Below, piece by piece: positions 54,940 through 64,000 of a DNA stretch of 64,000 bases (within the stretch, counting starts at the first letter, position 1; each line of letters starts with the position of its first letter). The DNA is taken from the NCBI RefSeq assembly GCF_900162615.1, contig NZ_FUFN01000009.1, positions 1,086,403 to 1,150,402 on the forward strand, given 5' to 3'. Below the pieces are notes generated by a model. That model saw nothing but the letters and a program-made list of their open reading frames with translations, was not told the origin of the DNA and ran no database searches. Both the position numbers and the translations under genes were made by a program. The stretch comes from Virgibacillus proomii. Its GTDB lineage: Bacteria > Bacillota > Bacilli > Bacillales > Amphibacillaceae.

Positions 54940-56154
54940 CTATTTCTGTGTTCCTAATTCAATTGTTGTTTCTTGTTTCCTTCCTTCTCGATAATAGGTA
55001 ACAGTCACTTTATCACCTACTTCTTTTTCCTGGTAAAGAATTTTTCGGAGATCAATCATATTCCTTATCTGCTTACCATCTAATTCTGTAATGACATCTA
55101 GCCGCTTGAGACCTGCTCGATCCGCCGGTGATAGTGGCTCTACACTCCAAACGTAGACACCGCCTTCAATATCTTCCGGCAATTTAAGTGTATTATTCCA
55201 TTCCGTTTGTGGTACCTCTTCTAATGAATAAATTTCAACACCTAAGTAAGGTCTCGTTACTTTTCCTTCCGTTTCCAGCTGGTTAATTATTGGTAGAGCA
55301 GAATCAATCGGAATTGCGAACCCTAATCCTTCCACAGCTGTTTGATTAATTTTCATGGAATTAATACCAATTAATTGACCGTTAAGATTAATAAGAGCAC
55401 CACCGCTATTACCAGGATTAATGGCTGCATCTGTTTGAATAACTTCTGCTTGCCAATCAGCTCGACCATCCTGATTAAAATCTTGCGGAATTGTTCTTTC
55501 TTTTCCACTAATAACACCTTGTGTTACCGATCCGGAAAACATAAGTCCAAGTGGATTACCAATTGCTATCGCCGGCTCTCCTACTTTTACATTGGCAGAA
55601 GTACCGATTTCTATGACATTTTTTATCTTATCGCCATCCATTTTTAGCACCGCTAAATCAGAAAATAAGTCACTTCCTACTAACTTTGCTTCAATACGGG
55701 TGTCGTCAAACAACACAACTTCAATGGTATCAGCACCACTAACCACATGATGATTGGTTACTACATAAGCTGTGCCATCCTCTTTTTTATAAATAACACC
55801 TGAACCTTCTCCAGCCTGACCGTTTTCCTCCTGCTGCCAAAAATCAATCTGTTGCTGGATATTAATTACTCCTACTACAGCTGGTGCTACTTGATCAATA
55901 ATTTCGGTAATTTGTGTTGAAATATCGACGTTCATTACTTGTTTTGGTCCATTTCCTTTTTTTGTTGAACCTAAGTCTTGCCGAGTTCCTGCTTCTTGCT
56001 CATTATTTGTTAGAATTCCTGTATCAACAAGTGCTGGTAAAGCAACTGTTACAAGTAAAACACCAATAATAACCCCAAGCAAAAGTGGTATTAGCCAGTT
56101 TTTCTTCTTCTTCCGTTGCGGATTTGGCGGATAATGCTGATCGTAATATCCCAT
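54940..56154 (-). CDS. htrC: HtrA-type membrane-anchored serine protease
   Basis: 404 residues. A short cytoplasmic Lys/Asn-rich part and membrane segment (residues ~20-42) are followed by the trypsin-like domain: His136 (TNHHV), Asp166 (FSDLAV), Ser250 (GNSGGAL). A C-terminal PDZ domain (~310-400) has the carboxylate loop YLGVEI. It degrades misfolded exported proteins. It follows walJ after 263 bases and ends the operon, as in B. subtilis (htrC/yyxA). Confidence 0.95.
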   Translation of the reverse strand: MGYYDQHYPPNPQRKKKKNWLIPLLLGVIIGVLLVTVALPALVDTGILTNNEQEAGTRQDLGSTKKGNGPKQVMNVDISTQITEIIDQVAPAVVGVINIQQQIDFWQQEENGQAGEGSGVIYKKEDGTAYVVTNHHVVSGADTIEVVLFDDTRIEAKLVGSDLFSDLAVLKMDGDKIKNVIEIGTSANVKVGEPAIAIGNPLGLMFSGSVTQGVISGKERTIPQDFNQDGRADWQAEVIQTDAAINPGNSGGALINLNGQLIGINSMKINQTAVEGLGFAIPIDSALPIINQLETEGKVTRPYLGVEIYSLEEVPQTEWNNTLKLPEDIEGGVYVWSVEPLSPADRAGLKRLDVITELDGKQIRNMIDLRKILYQEKEVGDKVTVTYYREGRKQETTIELGTQK

Positions 56155-56417
56155 TTATCTACCCCTTTACATACGTCCAGTACCGAGAATTAATTCAAAC
56201 GCCCTGCCTCTAGAAAACTCTGGCCGTCTCTAAGCCTTGACAACAGGCAATACTAGTTTCAATTTTATACGTTAGATATGAAAATTTTTACTCGTATCTG
56301 GCCTCATCTTCAGTGAAACATATCTTGTTTTTCTTACGTATCAAAACATGGCCTTTCATTTAGGATAAAATGTCCTCTTTATTATTCCCCCAACAGCTGA
56401 AAAAATAAACAAATTGT

Positions 56418-57203
56418 TTAGCTTACTTCAAACAATGCAGTTGGTTTATCGTGATACGTATCCATTAATTCTAAGGAAATGCCCCGCTCTTGAAGTACAT
56501 TATTTACCGACATTCGGGCTAGATCGCGCATATTATTATCTAAGCTTAAATGCGCCAAATAAATGCGTTGGGTATTATTATCAACAATATCTGCCAAAGC
56601 AAGACCACAGTCTTCATTGGATATATGACCCGAATCACCTAAAATACGGCGTTTCACATTCCATGGATACCTTCCCATTCGTAGCATACCAACATCATGA
56701 TTTGCTTCAAAGATATAAGCATCTGCACTTTCTACGATTTTCTTAATACGCTCCGATACATAACCTAAATCCGTAACAAGCGCAACTTTTTTTCCTTGAT
56801 GATGGAATGTATAAAACATTGGTTCTGCCGCATCATGAGAAACACCGAATGATTCAACATCAATATCGCCAAATGTTTTTATTTCCTCCAAGTTAAAATG
56901 AAATTTCTGATCAACAGACAGATTACCAATAGATTTTTCCATTGCTTGCCATGTTTTTGCATTTGCGTAAATAGGCAGCTTATATTTTCGAGCAAAAACA
57001 CCAAGCCCTTTAATATGATCACTATGTTCATGAGTAACTAAAATACTTGATAAATTACTCGGGTCAATTTTTATTTCTTGAAAAAGACGATCCAACTGCT
57101 TGCCGCTTAAACCAGCATCAACAAGCAGTCTTTCTTGTTCTGTTTCAATATAAAATGCATTGCCTGTACTTCCTGAGGCTAACACACTAAAGCGTAAAGT
57201 CAT
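56418..57203 (-). CDS. walJ: WalJ metallo-beta-lactamase-fold exonuclease-like protein
   Basis: 261 residues (B. subtilis YycJ 264). Metal-binding THEHSDHI (near residue 58) and SHDAAEP, with the start FSVLASGSTGNAFYIET typical of WalJ. It is thought to be a 5'-3' double-strand DNA exonuclease linked to DNA repair, cotranscribed with the WalRK cell-wall system. Gap of 25 bases to yycI. Confidence 0.95.
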   Translation of the reverse strand: MTLRFSVLASGSTGNAFYIETEQERLLVDAGLSGKQLDRLFQEIKIDPSNLSSILVTHEHSDHIKGLGVFARKYKLPIYANAKTWQAMEKSIGNLSVDQKFHFNLEEIKTFGDIDVESFGVSHDAAEPMFYTFHHQGKKVALVTDLGYVSERIKKIVESADAYIFEANHDVGMLRMGRYPWNVKRRILGDSGHISNEDCGLALADIVDNNTQRIYLAHLSLDNNMRDLARMSVNNVLQERGISLELMDTYHDKPTALFEVS

Positions 57204-57228
57204 TCATAGTCACTCCGATTTATCTATA

Positions 57229-58167
57229 CTATTCTTCTATCCTTATATCTTCCGTTATGCTATCCTCTATAATCGATTCTTCTACCATTTTTATAAAATC
57301 GTCTTTCCAATCCACGTCCTTATTCATCTGTTTAAAGTTACTCAGATTACTTTTAATCGTGTCTGAAATAAACTTTGTATCATCTCCAGCATTAACATAA
57401 CCTTCTACCGCATTGACGAAATAATTGCGTTCCTTATTTACCTCAATCTTATAAGTTGGTGCAAATACTTGGTTAGAACCTGTCTCAGATCCAATTCTTG
57501 TATAATAACCATTATCGACTGAAGTTACATTGTCTTCTGAAACCAACTCATTTTGATTATATAAATACCCAATGGCTTTGATTGGATTAAGGAGCTTACT
57601 TGGTTCACCTTGTTCCTTTGCATCTCCCAACATTGTTTGCATATAGTAAACCATCTCATTATCTTTGTTTAGGAATACAAGGATGGTACCATAGCGGTTA
57701 AAGTAAATCGGCCTATCTTTTTTTTGTTGAAAGAAGAGCAATACATTCGTTTTCTTATCCCAACCATAGAATACATAATCATTAGCAAAAGCCGTATAGC
57801 TTCTTATCAATTCATTCATACTTGTTTTATCTTGTGGAATTGGTACCGGACTATCAAAACGGGAGACAAGCAATGTCTTATTAATAAGTTGAACATCCTG
57901 TCCTTTTAAATCAGTAGCCTTTTTAATATCCACATCGGTAAATTTCTTAGGGGCAACATTAATATACGTATCTTTAGTTACATCCACGTGCTTATCACTA
58001 ACTTTAATATTTTCCTGCTTTAACATTTCTTCAATCGTTGGTTCCTCCGTACTTGCCTGGTCGAAGGAATCCACCCTGTTTTGTTTATCCATAAACTCAA
58101 TAAATAGATAAATATTGAGGATTAAGAAACATAGAATAAATAATGTTTTAATCTGACTCCATTGCAT
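57229..58167 (-). CDS. yycI: WalK regulator YycI
   Basis: 312 residues, longer than the B. subtilis protein (280). One N-terminal membrane segment (residues ~8-24), then an extracytoplasmic YycI domain ending with an acidic tail. YycI and YycH bind WalK in the membrane and hold it back (or activate it, in S. aureus). GGAGG precedes the ATG. Confidence 0.93.
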   Translation of the reverse strand: MQWSQIKTLFILCFLILNIYLFIEFMDKQNRVDSFDQASTEEPTIEEMLKQENIKVSDKHVDVTKDTYINVAPKKFTDVDIKKATDLKGQDVQLINKTLLVSRFDSPVPIPQDKTSMNELIRSYTAFANDYVFYGWDKKTNVLLFFQQKKDRPIYFNRYGTILVFLNKDNEMVYYMQTMLGDAKEQGEPSKLLNPIKAIGYLYNQNELVSEDNVTSVDNGYYTRIGSETGSNQVFAPTYKIEVNKERNYFVNAVEGYVNAGDDTKFISDTIKSNLSNFKQMNKDVDWKDDFIKMVEESIIEDSITEDIRIEE

Positions 58168-58203
58168 GCCTTAATTCCTCCAATATGAAGAATTAGATAT
58201 CCT

Positions 58204-59505
58204 TTAAAACAAAATCTTCTGCCAATCTCCATTTACTTGCATAAACCAAGCCGGCTCCAATATTACTGAATTATCTTCTTGATATTGAAAATAATAACCC
58301 AATTGAATGTTTTCAATATCCTTGATATCGACTGTATCATTTAAATTACCCATTAGATGTGCAATTATTTTTGCACCAGATGGAACTTCTACTTGCTCTG
58401 TTTGAACTTCTCTGCCTAAGCTTAATAGGGATCGACTATACCGGTAGATGTCTTGCCCTTCATATTCCGTTTCAATAAATGTCAAGCCGTTTTTATTATG
58501 AACTGGATAACCATTGTATTGCATTTGATACGTAACACTATTGTTAGTTGTATTTAACTCGTACAGTTTATAATCATTAAACCAGCCTTTATGCGAGTTT
58601 ATTCTTGAAATGCTTAGGTCAATTAACTCAATTGGTCCAATATCTCCAGATGCATTTTCGGTAGAGTTAGGATTATAAAATTCCAGCTTCGTCTCTTTTT
58701 GTCTGATTCGCATTTCTCGCGTACTGTCAGCATAATAATACTCACCTGAGTTCGTATTTCCTTTATTTGACCGGCTAATTAGGGTTGGGTCTGGGAATAA
58801 GACCTCAACAAATAAATCCGGTGATATTTTAGACACAATAAGGGATCGTTTTTCTAAGCCCTTCGTGTTATTACGAACATAGATATCATCATCACTATCG
58901 CGGGTTCCTTTATCAATCAATAAATATTCTGTTAGCCCTTTACGAGAACTTAATAAATCTTCCAGGCCATTATACGTTACAGCAACATTTAAGGATGCGG
59001 TTGCCAGCCTCCTTTTATCAATCGATGGAAAGAAAATAGAAATCGTTGCAGTATCTTCTTCTAATTTCAAATAGATACGATCAAATGACCAATTTGCTTT
59101 GATTTCATCGACATTTGCAAACGAAAAAAGACTGCTTGCAATTTCAATCGGTAAAGCATCTGGAAAGGTTATTTCAATATCATAATCCTTTATTCCCCTA
59201 GACGATGATTCCCTTATCGTAAAATCCGTCATTACCCAAGATTGCATATCTTGAAAAAACGCCTCTTCTTGCTGTGGATCCTTATAACCAAAATGTTCGT
59301 TGTTGATATGAAAGATGATCGAACTTGGTGCAATCAGGTTGTTTCTTCGTTCTTCCTTACCACCAACACTAACCTCACTAGCGTAATTTTTTCCTGTCTC
59401 TAATTGTTCAAAATCTGATTTGTAATTCCACAATCCAAAAGTTAACAATAAACTTAATGCAATCAACAATACTAATAAAATTGATTTAAACGTCTCCAAC
59501 TTCAT
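58204..59505 (-). CDS. yycH: WalK regulator YycH
   Basis: 433 residues with one N-terminal membrane helix (residues ~9-26) and the three-domain extracellular YycH region. Its ATG shares a base with the walK stop, so it is translationally coupled to the kinase it regulates. Confidence 0.94.
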   Translation of the reverse strand: MKLETFKSILLVLLIALSLLLTFGLWNYKSDFEQLETGKNYASEVSVGGKEERRNNLIAPSSIIFHINNEHFGYKDPQQEEAFFQDMQSWVMTDFTIRESSSRGIKDYDIEITFPDALPIEIASSLFSFANVDEIKANWSFDRIYLKLEEDTATISIFFPSIDKRRLATASLNVAVTYNGLEDLLSSRKGLTEYLLIDKGTRDSDDDIYVRNNTKGLEKRSLIVSKISPDLFVEVLFPDPTLISRSNKGNTNSGEYYYADSTREMRIRQKETKLEFYNPNSTENASGDIGPIELIDLSISRINSHKGWFNDYKLYELNTTNNSVTYQMQYNGYPVHNKNGLTFIETEYEGQDIYRYSRSLLSLGREVQTEQVEVPSGAKIIAHLMGNLNDTVDIKDIENIQLGYYFQYQEDNSVILEPAWFMQVNGDWQKILF

Positions 59506-61337
59506 TATGCACCTCTCCGCTTCTGATTCATCAGCGGAAGCGTAAAGTAGATCGTTGTCCCTTTACCTTCTTTGCTTGCTGCCCAAATTTGACCATGATG
59601 TGCCTCTACAAGCTCTTTAGCAATAGCTAAGCCAAGTCCTGTTCCTCCAAGTTTTCTTGTTCTTGCCTTATCAGCACGATAAAACCGCTCAAAAATTTTC
59701 TCCAATTTATCATAAGCAATACCTAAACCTTGGTCTTGAATACTAATTAAAAGATGATGACGTCGATACTCCACATTTAATTTGATCGTACCGCCTTCAG
59801 GAGAATATTTAATGGCATTGGATATGATATTATCGAGTACTTGTGTCATTTTGTCCTTATCCATCCAAACATAGTAACTACCATTTGGTAACTCGCGCTT
59901 CAACTGAATCCTATTTGGCGCCTGCATTTCAAATCGATCGATAATTTGATGGAAATAATCAATGAATTCTACTCGTTCCTTCTGTAGAGGATACTCTTTG
60001 GCATCCATTTTAGAAAGTTGTAATAAATCGTTAACCATCCGAATCATCCGATCCGTTTCATTATGGACTACATGAAGAAATTTTGGTGCAATTTCTTTGT
60101 CTTCCCAAGCGCCATCAGTTAAAGCTTCTACATAGCTTTTCATTGTTGTAAGCGGTGTACGCAATTCATGTGAAACATTGGAAACAAACTCTCTCCGTTC
60201 TGCTTCCACCTTTTCTTGCTCTGTCACATCACTGATAACTGTAATAAATCCTGTTATATCTTCTTCATCATCAAACACCGTTGAAAAATTAGCTCGGAGA
60301 ATAAAATCCTGTTCATCATCACCGAAATCAATGATCATCGATCCACTCTCATGCAGTTCAGATATATCTACCATTTTTTCTTCCAGATGCAATACATCCA
60401 GTAAAAATTCACCAACCATTTCATCCGGATTATGACCGATTAAACGCCCAGCCGCTTCATTCATCAATGTAATCGAACCAGAACTATCTGTTGCAATAAC
60501 ACCATCTGACATATTGGATAACACCGAGCTAAGCTTCCGCCGTTCCTCTTCAATCGTTGCATAGGAATGCTTTAGTTGATTGTTTAGATCATTAAAAGTT
60601 TCTGATAGATGACCAATCTCATCCCAGCCATACACATTTACCTTTTGAGTAAAGTCACCTCTTGCCATTTTTTGCGCTTGTCTCCGCATTTCAATAATTG
60701 GCTTGGTAATCGTTCGAGCAACTAAAATACCAATAAACGCAGATACTGTAATTGCTAAGACGGACCCTTGAAAGAATATCTCATTAATATTCATCAATTG
60801 CTTATATACAGGCTCTAATGATGCCTCTAAATAGATGACCCCTAATACAATATCAGGATCCTTTTCGTCAACAATAGGCTGAGAAAGAACATAAAATCGG
60901 TCATTGTCTTTTACATTTTTGCTTATCTCGGGTGAATTTGTCGTCAGCGTGCGCTGAATAATCGGGCGGGTTGTTTTCTTATCAATATCATCTTGTGATC
61001 CGAATCCTGTTGCTGCAATCACTCTGCTTTGATTATTAACGACTTGCAATGTCGTAATATCCTGTAGATCTACTTCCGAAACAATACCTCGTATTTCAGC
61101 TTCTAAGCTCGGCTCATTTGGGTCTTCTTCATCACGTTCACGTTGAAAAGCTTGCTCCAAGTTATAACTTAATAATTCAACACGAGCTTCGATAGATTTT
61201 TCAAAGCTTTCCATCAAGTTGTTTTCCAACTCTGTTGTAAAAAACGAGCCGATAACTTGAATAGCTACCAGCAACAACAAAATATAAATAATAATGAACT
61301 TCAATTGAATGGAACGAAAAAAACCAACTTTTTTCAT
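59505..61337 (-). CDS. walK: Sensor histidine kinase WalK
   Basis: 610 residues. Two membrane helices (~12-32, 185-207) flank an extracellular sensor, then HAMP (~208-260), a PAS domain (~265-370) with VIATDSSGSITLMN, and the kinase core: His390 in SNVSHELRTPLT, an N-box NIISNAIKYSP, and GLGIAYDK/GTGLGLAI for ATP. WalK senses cell-wall status and phosphorylates WalR; essential in most Firmicutes. Starts nine bases after walR. Confidence 0.97.
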   Translation of the reverse strand: MKKVGFFRSIQLKFIIIYILLLLVAIQVIGSFFTTELENNLMESFEKSIEARVELLSYNLEQAFQRERDEEDPNEPSLEAEIRGIVSEVDLQDITTLQVVNNQSRVIAATGFGSQDDIDKKTTRPIIQRTLTTNSPEISKNVKDNDRFYVLSQPIVDEKDPDIVLGVIYLEASLEPVYKQLMNINEIFFQGSVLAITVSAFIGILVARTITKPIIEMRRQAQKMARGDFTQKVNVYGWDEIGHLSETFNDLNNQLKHSYATIEEERRKLSSVLSNMSDGVIATDSSGSITLMNEAAGRLIGHNPDEMVGEFLLDVLHLEEKMVDISELHESGSMIIDFGDDEQDFILRANFSTVFDDEEDITGFITVISDVTEQEKVEAERREFVSNVSHELRTPLTTMKSYVEALTDGAWEDKEIAPKFLHVVHNETDRMIRMVNDLLQLSKMDAKEYPLQKERVEFIDYFHQIIDRFEMQAPNRIQLKRELPNGSYYVWMDKDKMTQVLDNIISNAIKYSPEGGTIKLNVEYRRHHLLISIQDQGLGIAYDKLEKIFERFYRADKARTRKLGGTGLGLAIAKELVEAHHGQIWAASKEGKGTTIYFTLPLMNQKRRGA

Positions 61338-61346
61338 GTACTAAAC

Positions 61347-62051
61347 CTACTCCTGATCAGGATTACGCAAGTAATAACCTACTCCGCGTCGTGTTACAAT
61401 CCACATCGGATTACTAGGGGTTTCCTCAATCTTCTCTCGCAGTCTTCGTACCGTAACATCGACCGTACGAACATCGCCGAAATAGTCATACCCCCAAACC
61501 GTTTCCAATAAATGCTCTCTTGTCATGACTTGTCCAATATGACGAGCAAGGTAATGCAATAATTCAAACTCTCGATGGGTGAGCTCAATTTGCTCGCCAT
61601 CACGTGATACGATATACGCATCGGGATGAATAACTAACGAGCCGATTTTAATATCCTTCGAAGTCTTTGCAGTATCATCTGGAACAACTTGTTGTCTGCG
61701 AAGATTTGCTTTCACTCGGGCGATTAGTTCACGATTGCTAAATGGTTTCGTAACATAATCATCTGCCCCCAGTTCAAGCCCAAGTACTTTATCTATTTCA
61801 GAGTCCTTAGCTGTCAGCATAATAATTGGCATCGTTTGCGTTTTACGAATCTCCCGACATACTTCATTACCATCTTTATTAGGTAACATAATATCTAAAA
61901 TTACTAGATCAGGATTCTCTCCTTGTGCTAAACGAATAGCTTCATCTCCATCATAAGCAACGATTACTTCATAACCTTCTTTTTCTAAATTAAATTTTAC
62001 TATATCAGCAATTGGCTGCTCATCATCAACAACTAATATCTTTTGATTCAC
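61347..62051 (-). CDS. walR: Response regulator WalR
   Basis: About 234 residues. Receiver domain with DDE near the start, Asp53 (VILDIMLPN), Thr (LTAKDS) and Lys (VTKPF), then an OmpR-type winged helix with TREHLLETVWGYDYFGDVRT and VTRRGVGYYL. I prefer the GTG at 62049-62051, which puts the phosphorylated Asp at 53 as in B. subtilis; GTG at 62060 adds three residues. Controls autolysins and wall synthesis. First gene of the operon. Confidence 0.96.
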   Translation of the reverse strand: MNQKILVVDDEQPIADIVKFNLEKEGYEVIVAYDGDEAIRLAQGENPDLVILDIMLPNKDGNEVCREIRKTQTMPIIMLTAKDSEIDKVLGLELGADDYVTKPFSNRELIARVKANLRRQQVVPDDTAKTSKDIKIGSLVIHPDAYIVSRDGEQIELTHREFELLHYLARHIGQVMTREHLLETVWGYDYFGDVRTVDVTVRRLREKIEETPSNPMWIVTRRGVGYYLRNPDQE

Positions 62052-62430
62052 CTTTGCCACATCCTTCTTATATTACAATACTATCTATTCTATCGTACTT
62101 TTAAATAAAGTGAAACTTCATTTCAGTAATTTTAATTTCTATGAGCGTTGTCTAACACTTTAATTTTATACTAGAAAAAAGAACGATTCAAGCGTCGTTC
62201 ACACATGAATCCGTCTTTCCTTTTATGTTAAAAAGAGAAAAAAAGGTGGACATAAGTATTTCGAATGATAACTACCATATTGAAACGGATATAATTTCCA
62301 AAATCCTATTCCAAATACAAAAAGTTCGCCAAGTTTTTGCCATTGTTTGACAAAGCTTAGCGAACCTATCGTTCATAGAGTAATCGATTATCAGCCAATA
62401 CTAAGTGTCTATTTACAAAGGTTATTTGAA
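62052..62430. other. walR promoter region and purA terminator
   Basis: No gene. The module D core AATAAAGTGAAACTTCATTT lies at 62104-62124, within the likely walR leader. The purA terminator is at 62321-62365. No WalR or PurR box was recognised. Confidence 0.45.
62321..62365 (-). terminator. purA terminator
   Basis: GTTCGCTAAG and CTTGGCGAAC arms (one mismatch) with a long loop, followed on the minus strand by TTTTTG, 66 bases past the purA stop. Confidence 0.7.
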
Positions 62431-63717
62431 TTAGCTATAAACGCTGCGCACAACATTTGTTTGTGTGCGATCCGGTCCGACCGAGAAAATAGATAATGGA
62501 ATCTCTGTTAATTGTGAAACTCGTTCTAAGTAATGTCTTGCATTTTCAGGTAATTCATGCAAGCTCTTTACGCCAGTAATGTCTTCTGTCCAGCCGGGCA
62601 TTTCTTCATAAACCGGCTCACACTGGGCAAGTACTGCTAGGCTTGCTGGAAAATCATGTAGAATTTCACCTTTATATTTATAAGCGACACAAATTTTCAA
62701 TGTTTCTATTCCAGTTAATACATCGATAGAGTTCAAAGATAAATCTGTAATCCCACTAACACGACGAGCATGACGAACAACCACACTATCAAACCAGCCG
62801 ACGCGACGTGGACGGCCTGTAGTCGTACCATATTCACGACCAACTTCACGAATACGATCTCCTGTCTCATCCTTTAATTCGGTCGGAAATGGCCCATCAC
62901 CTACACGCGTAGTATATGCCTTGGACACGCCAACAACATGATTAATCTTTGTTGGTCCTACACCTGCTCCGATAGTAACGCCCCCTGCAATCGGGTTGGA
63001 AGATGTAACAAACGGGTAGGTACCTTGGTCAATATCAAGCATAACTCCTTGTGCACCTTCAAATAAAACCCGGCGCCCTTCAACCAATGCATCGTTTAGT
63101 ACAACAGAAGTATCGCAGACATATGGAGCCATTTGTTGACCAAATGCATAATATTCTTCAAGGATATCATCCACTTGCATAGGCTCTACTTCATATACTT
63201 TCTCAAAGAGCCGGTTTTTTTCCTTTAAATTTTGCTCTAGTTTTTCTCGAAATATATCTTTATCCATCAAATCAGCAATGCGGATTCCGCAACGTGCAGC
63301 TTTGTCCATATATGCAGGTCCAATTCCTTTTTTCGTTGTCCCAATTTTATTTTCGCCTTTGTCCGCTTCTTGTAAAACATCTAATTTTAGATGATATGGA
63401 AGAATGACATGCGCTCGATTACTAATCCGTAAATTGTCGGTCGTCACATTCCGCTCATGCAAATAGGCAATTTCTTCTACAAATGCTTTTGGATCAATTA
63501 CCATACCATTTCCTAAGACACATGTTTTTTCTTTAAAAAATATACCAGAAGGAATTAAATGCAATTTGTACGTAATATCGTCAAATTTAATCGTATGCCC
63601 TGCATTATTACCTCCTTGATAACGCGCAACAACTTCGGCATTTTGCGATAAGAAGTCAGTAATCTTTCCTTTCCCTTCATCGCCCCACTGCGTTCCAACT
63701 ACTACTACTGAGGACAT
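62431..63717 (-). CDS. purA: Adenylosuccinate synthetase
   Basis: 428 residues from the ATG at 63715-63717 (GGAGGTG upstream); an in-frame extension to 63765 has no ribosome site. GTQWGDEGKGK (P-loop), NNAGHTI, GPAYMDKA, and GTTTGRPRRVGW are all present. It joins IMP and aspartate using GTP, the first step to AMP. Its place before walR equals B. subtilis. Together with guaC it gives both nucleotide branch enzymes in this window. Confidence 0.97.
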   Translation of the reverse strand: MSSVVVVGTQWGDEGKGKITDFLSQNAEVVARYQGGNNAGHTIKFDDITYKLHLIPSGIFFKEKTCVLGNGMVIDPKAFVEEIAYLHERNVTTDNLRISNRAHVILPYHLKLDVLQEADKGENKIGTTKKGIGPAYMDKAARCGIRIADLMDKDIFREKLEQNLKEKNRLFEKVYEVEPMQVDDILEEYYAFGQQMAPYVCDTSVVLNDALVEGRRVLFEGAQGVMLDIDQGTYPFVTSSNPIAGGVTIGAGVGPTKINHVVGVSKAYTTRVGDGPFPTELKDETGDRIREVGREYGTTTGRPRRVGWFDSVVVRHARRVSGITDLSLNSIDVLTGIETLKICVAYKYKGEILHDFPASLAVLAQCEPVYEEMPGWTEDITGVKSLHELPENARHYLERVSQLTEIPLSIFSVGPDRTQTNVVRSVYS

Positions 63718-64000
63718 AGTGCACCTCCACTGAATAAATTTAATATATGTTTTTTTGAAATACATTAGTAATTCTACCAGTAAAAACAGAACCAGTCAAC
63801 GTAAAACACGAACATTTTTTAAAATAAATCAATTAATATTCGTTTAATAAGTTATTATAAATGAAGATATTTGATTCGTACTTACGCATTCTTTTAAAAG
63901 AATACGGATAATGGCACTTTATAAGTTAGATCGGCTTTTCTTCACTTCTACTATTAGAAAGACTTGGCTTATCGCCAAGTCTTTATGGCGAAAGCGATCG
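63718..64000. other. purA upstream region with hairpin at the window edge
   Basis: AT-rich; no PurR box was recognised. A stem AGACTTGGC/GCCAAGTCT with loop TTATC at 63960-63982, followed by TTTA, looks like a terminator of the next gene beyond the edge and recurs at 23392-23413. Confidence 0.45.

Overview
The window looks like chromosome of a low-GC, spore-forming Bacillaceae, most like the Virgibacillus/Oceanobacillus group (inference). The right end carries purA and the walR-walK-yycH-yycI-walJ-htrC operon, which in this family lies close to the replication origin. CwlJ, the persulfide dioxygenase-rhodanese and an LPxTG adhesin agree with that placement. No rRNA, tRNA or CRISPR array was seen.

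Left, 1-7760: a decayed bacteriocin island of about 50-55% GC (estimated by eye) in AT-rich surroundings. It holds a lactococcin 972-family bacteriocin (6793-7170), its large membrane protein (1414-3387), an ABC ATPase (4069-4764), a small membrane-anchored protein (3719-4072), and fragments of second and third copies of the same genes. The pattern is that of tandem bacteriocin-membrane protein-ATPase cassettes collapsed by deletion, leaving one intact copy of each gene in different cassettes. A DUF421 gene tail stands on one side and a broken copy of that tail on the other.

Next, 7774-22595: a candidate SCC-like element. It ends inside the 3' end of rlmH, the attachment site used by staphylococcal SCC elements. 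A degenerate copy of the rlmH end lies at 7774-7791, and remains of a large serine recombinase lie beside rlmH. Cargo: cwlJ, two frameshifted HEPN-like genes, a complete Gabija system (gajA, gajB) and a complete type I restriction-modification system (hsdM, hsdS, hsdR).

Middle, 22578-54560: rlmH, guaC, a sortase with a probable substrate (an adhesin of about 1,808 residues with seven SpaA-like repeats), metA, phospholipid genes (dedA, psd, pssA), dacB, two short-chain dehydrogenases, a methyltransferase, a TetR-controlled paired SMR efflux operon with two matching operators, a CstB-like enzyme, a peroxiredoxin and an ABC exporter. Gaps between these genes are filled by a mosaic of dispersed repeats (modules A-D below) that I cannot assign to a described family.

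Right, 54560-64000: a DnaA-box cluster directly downstream of htrC, then the WalRK operon and purA. In B. subtilis htrC and rlmH are close neighbours; here about 32 kb separates them, so this junction appears to have collected accessory DNA.
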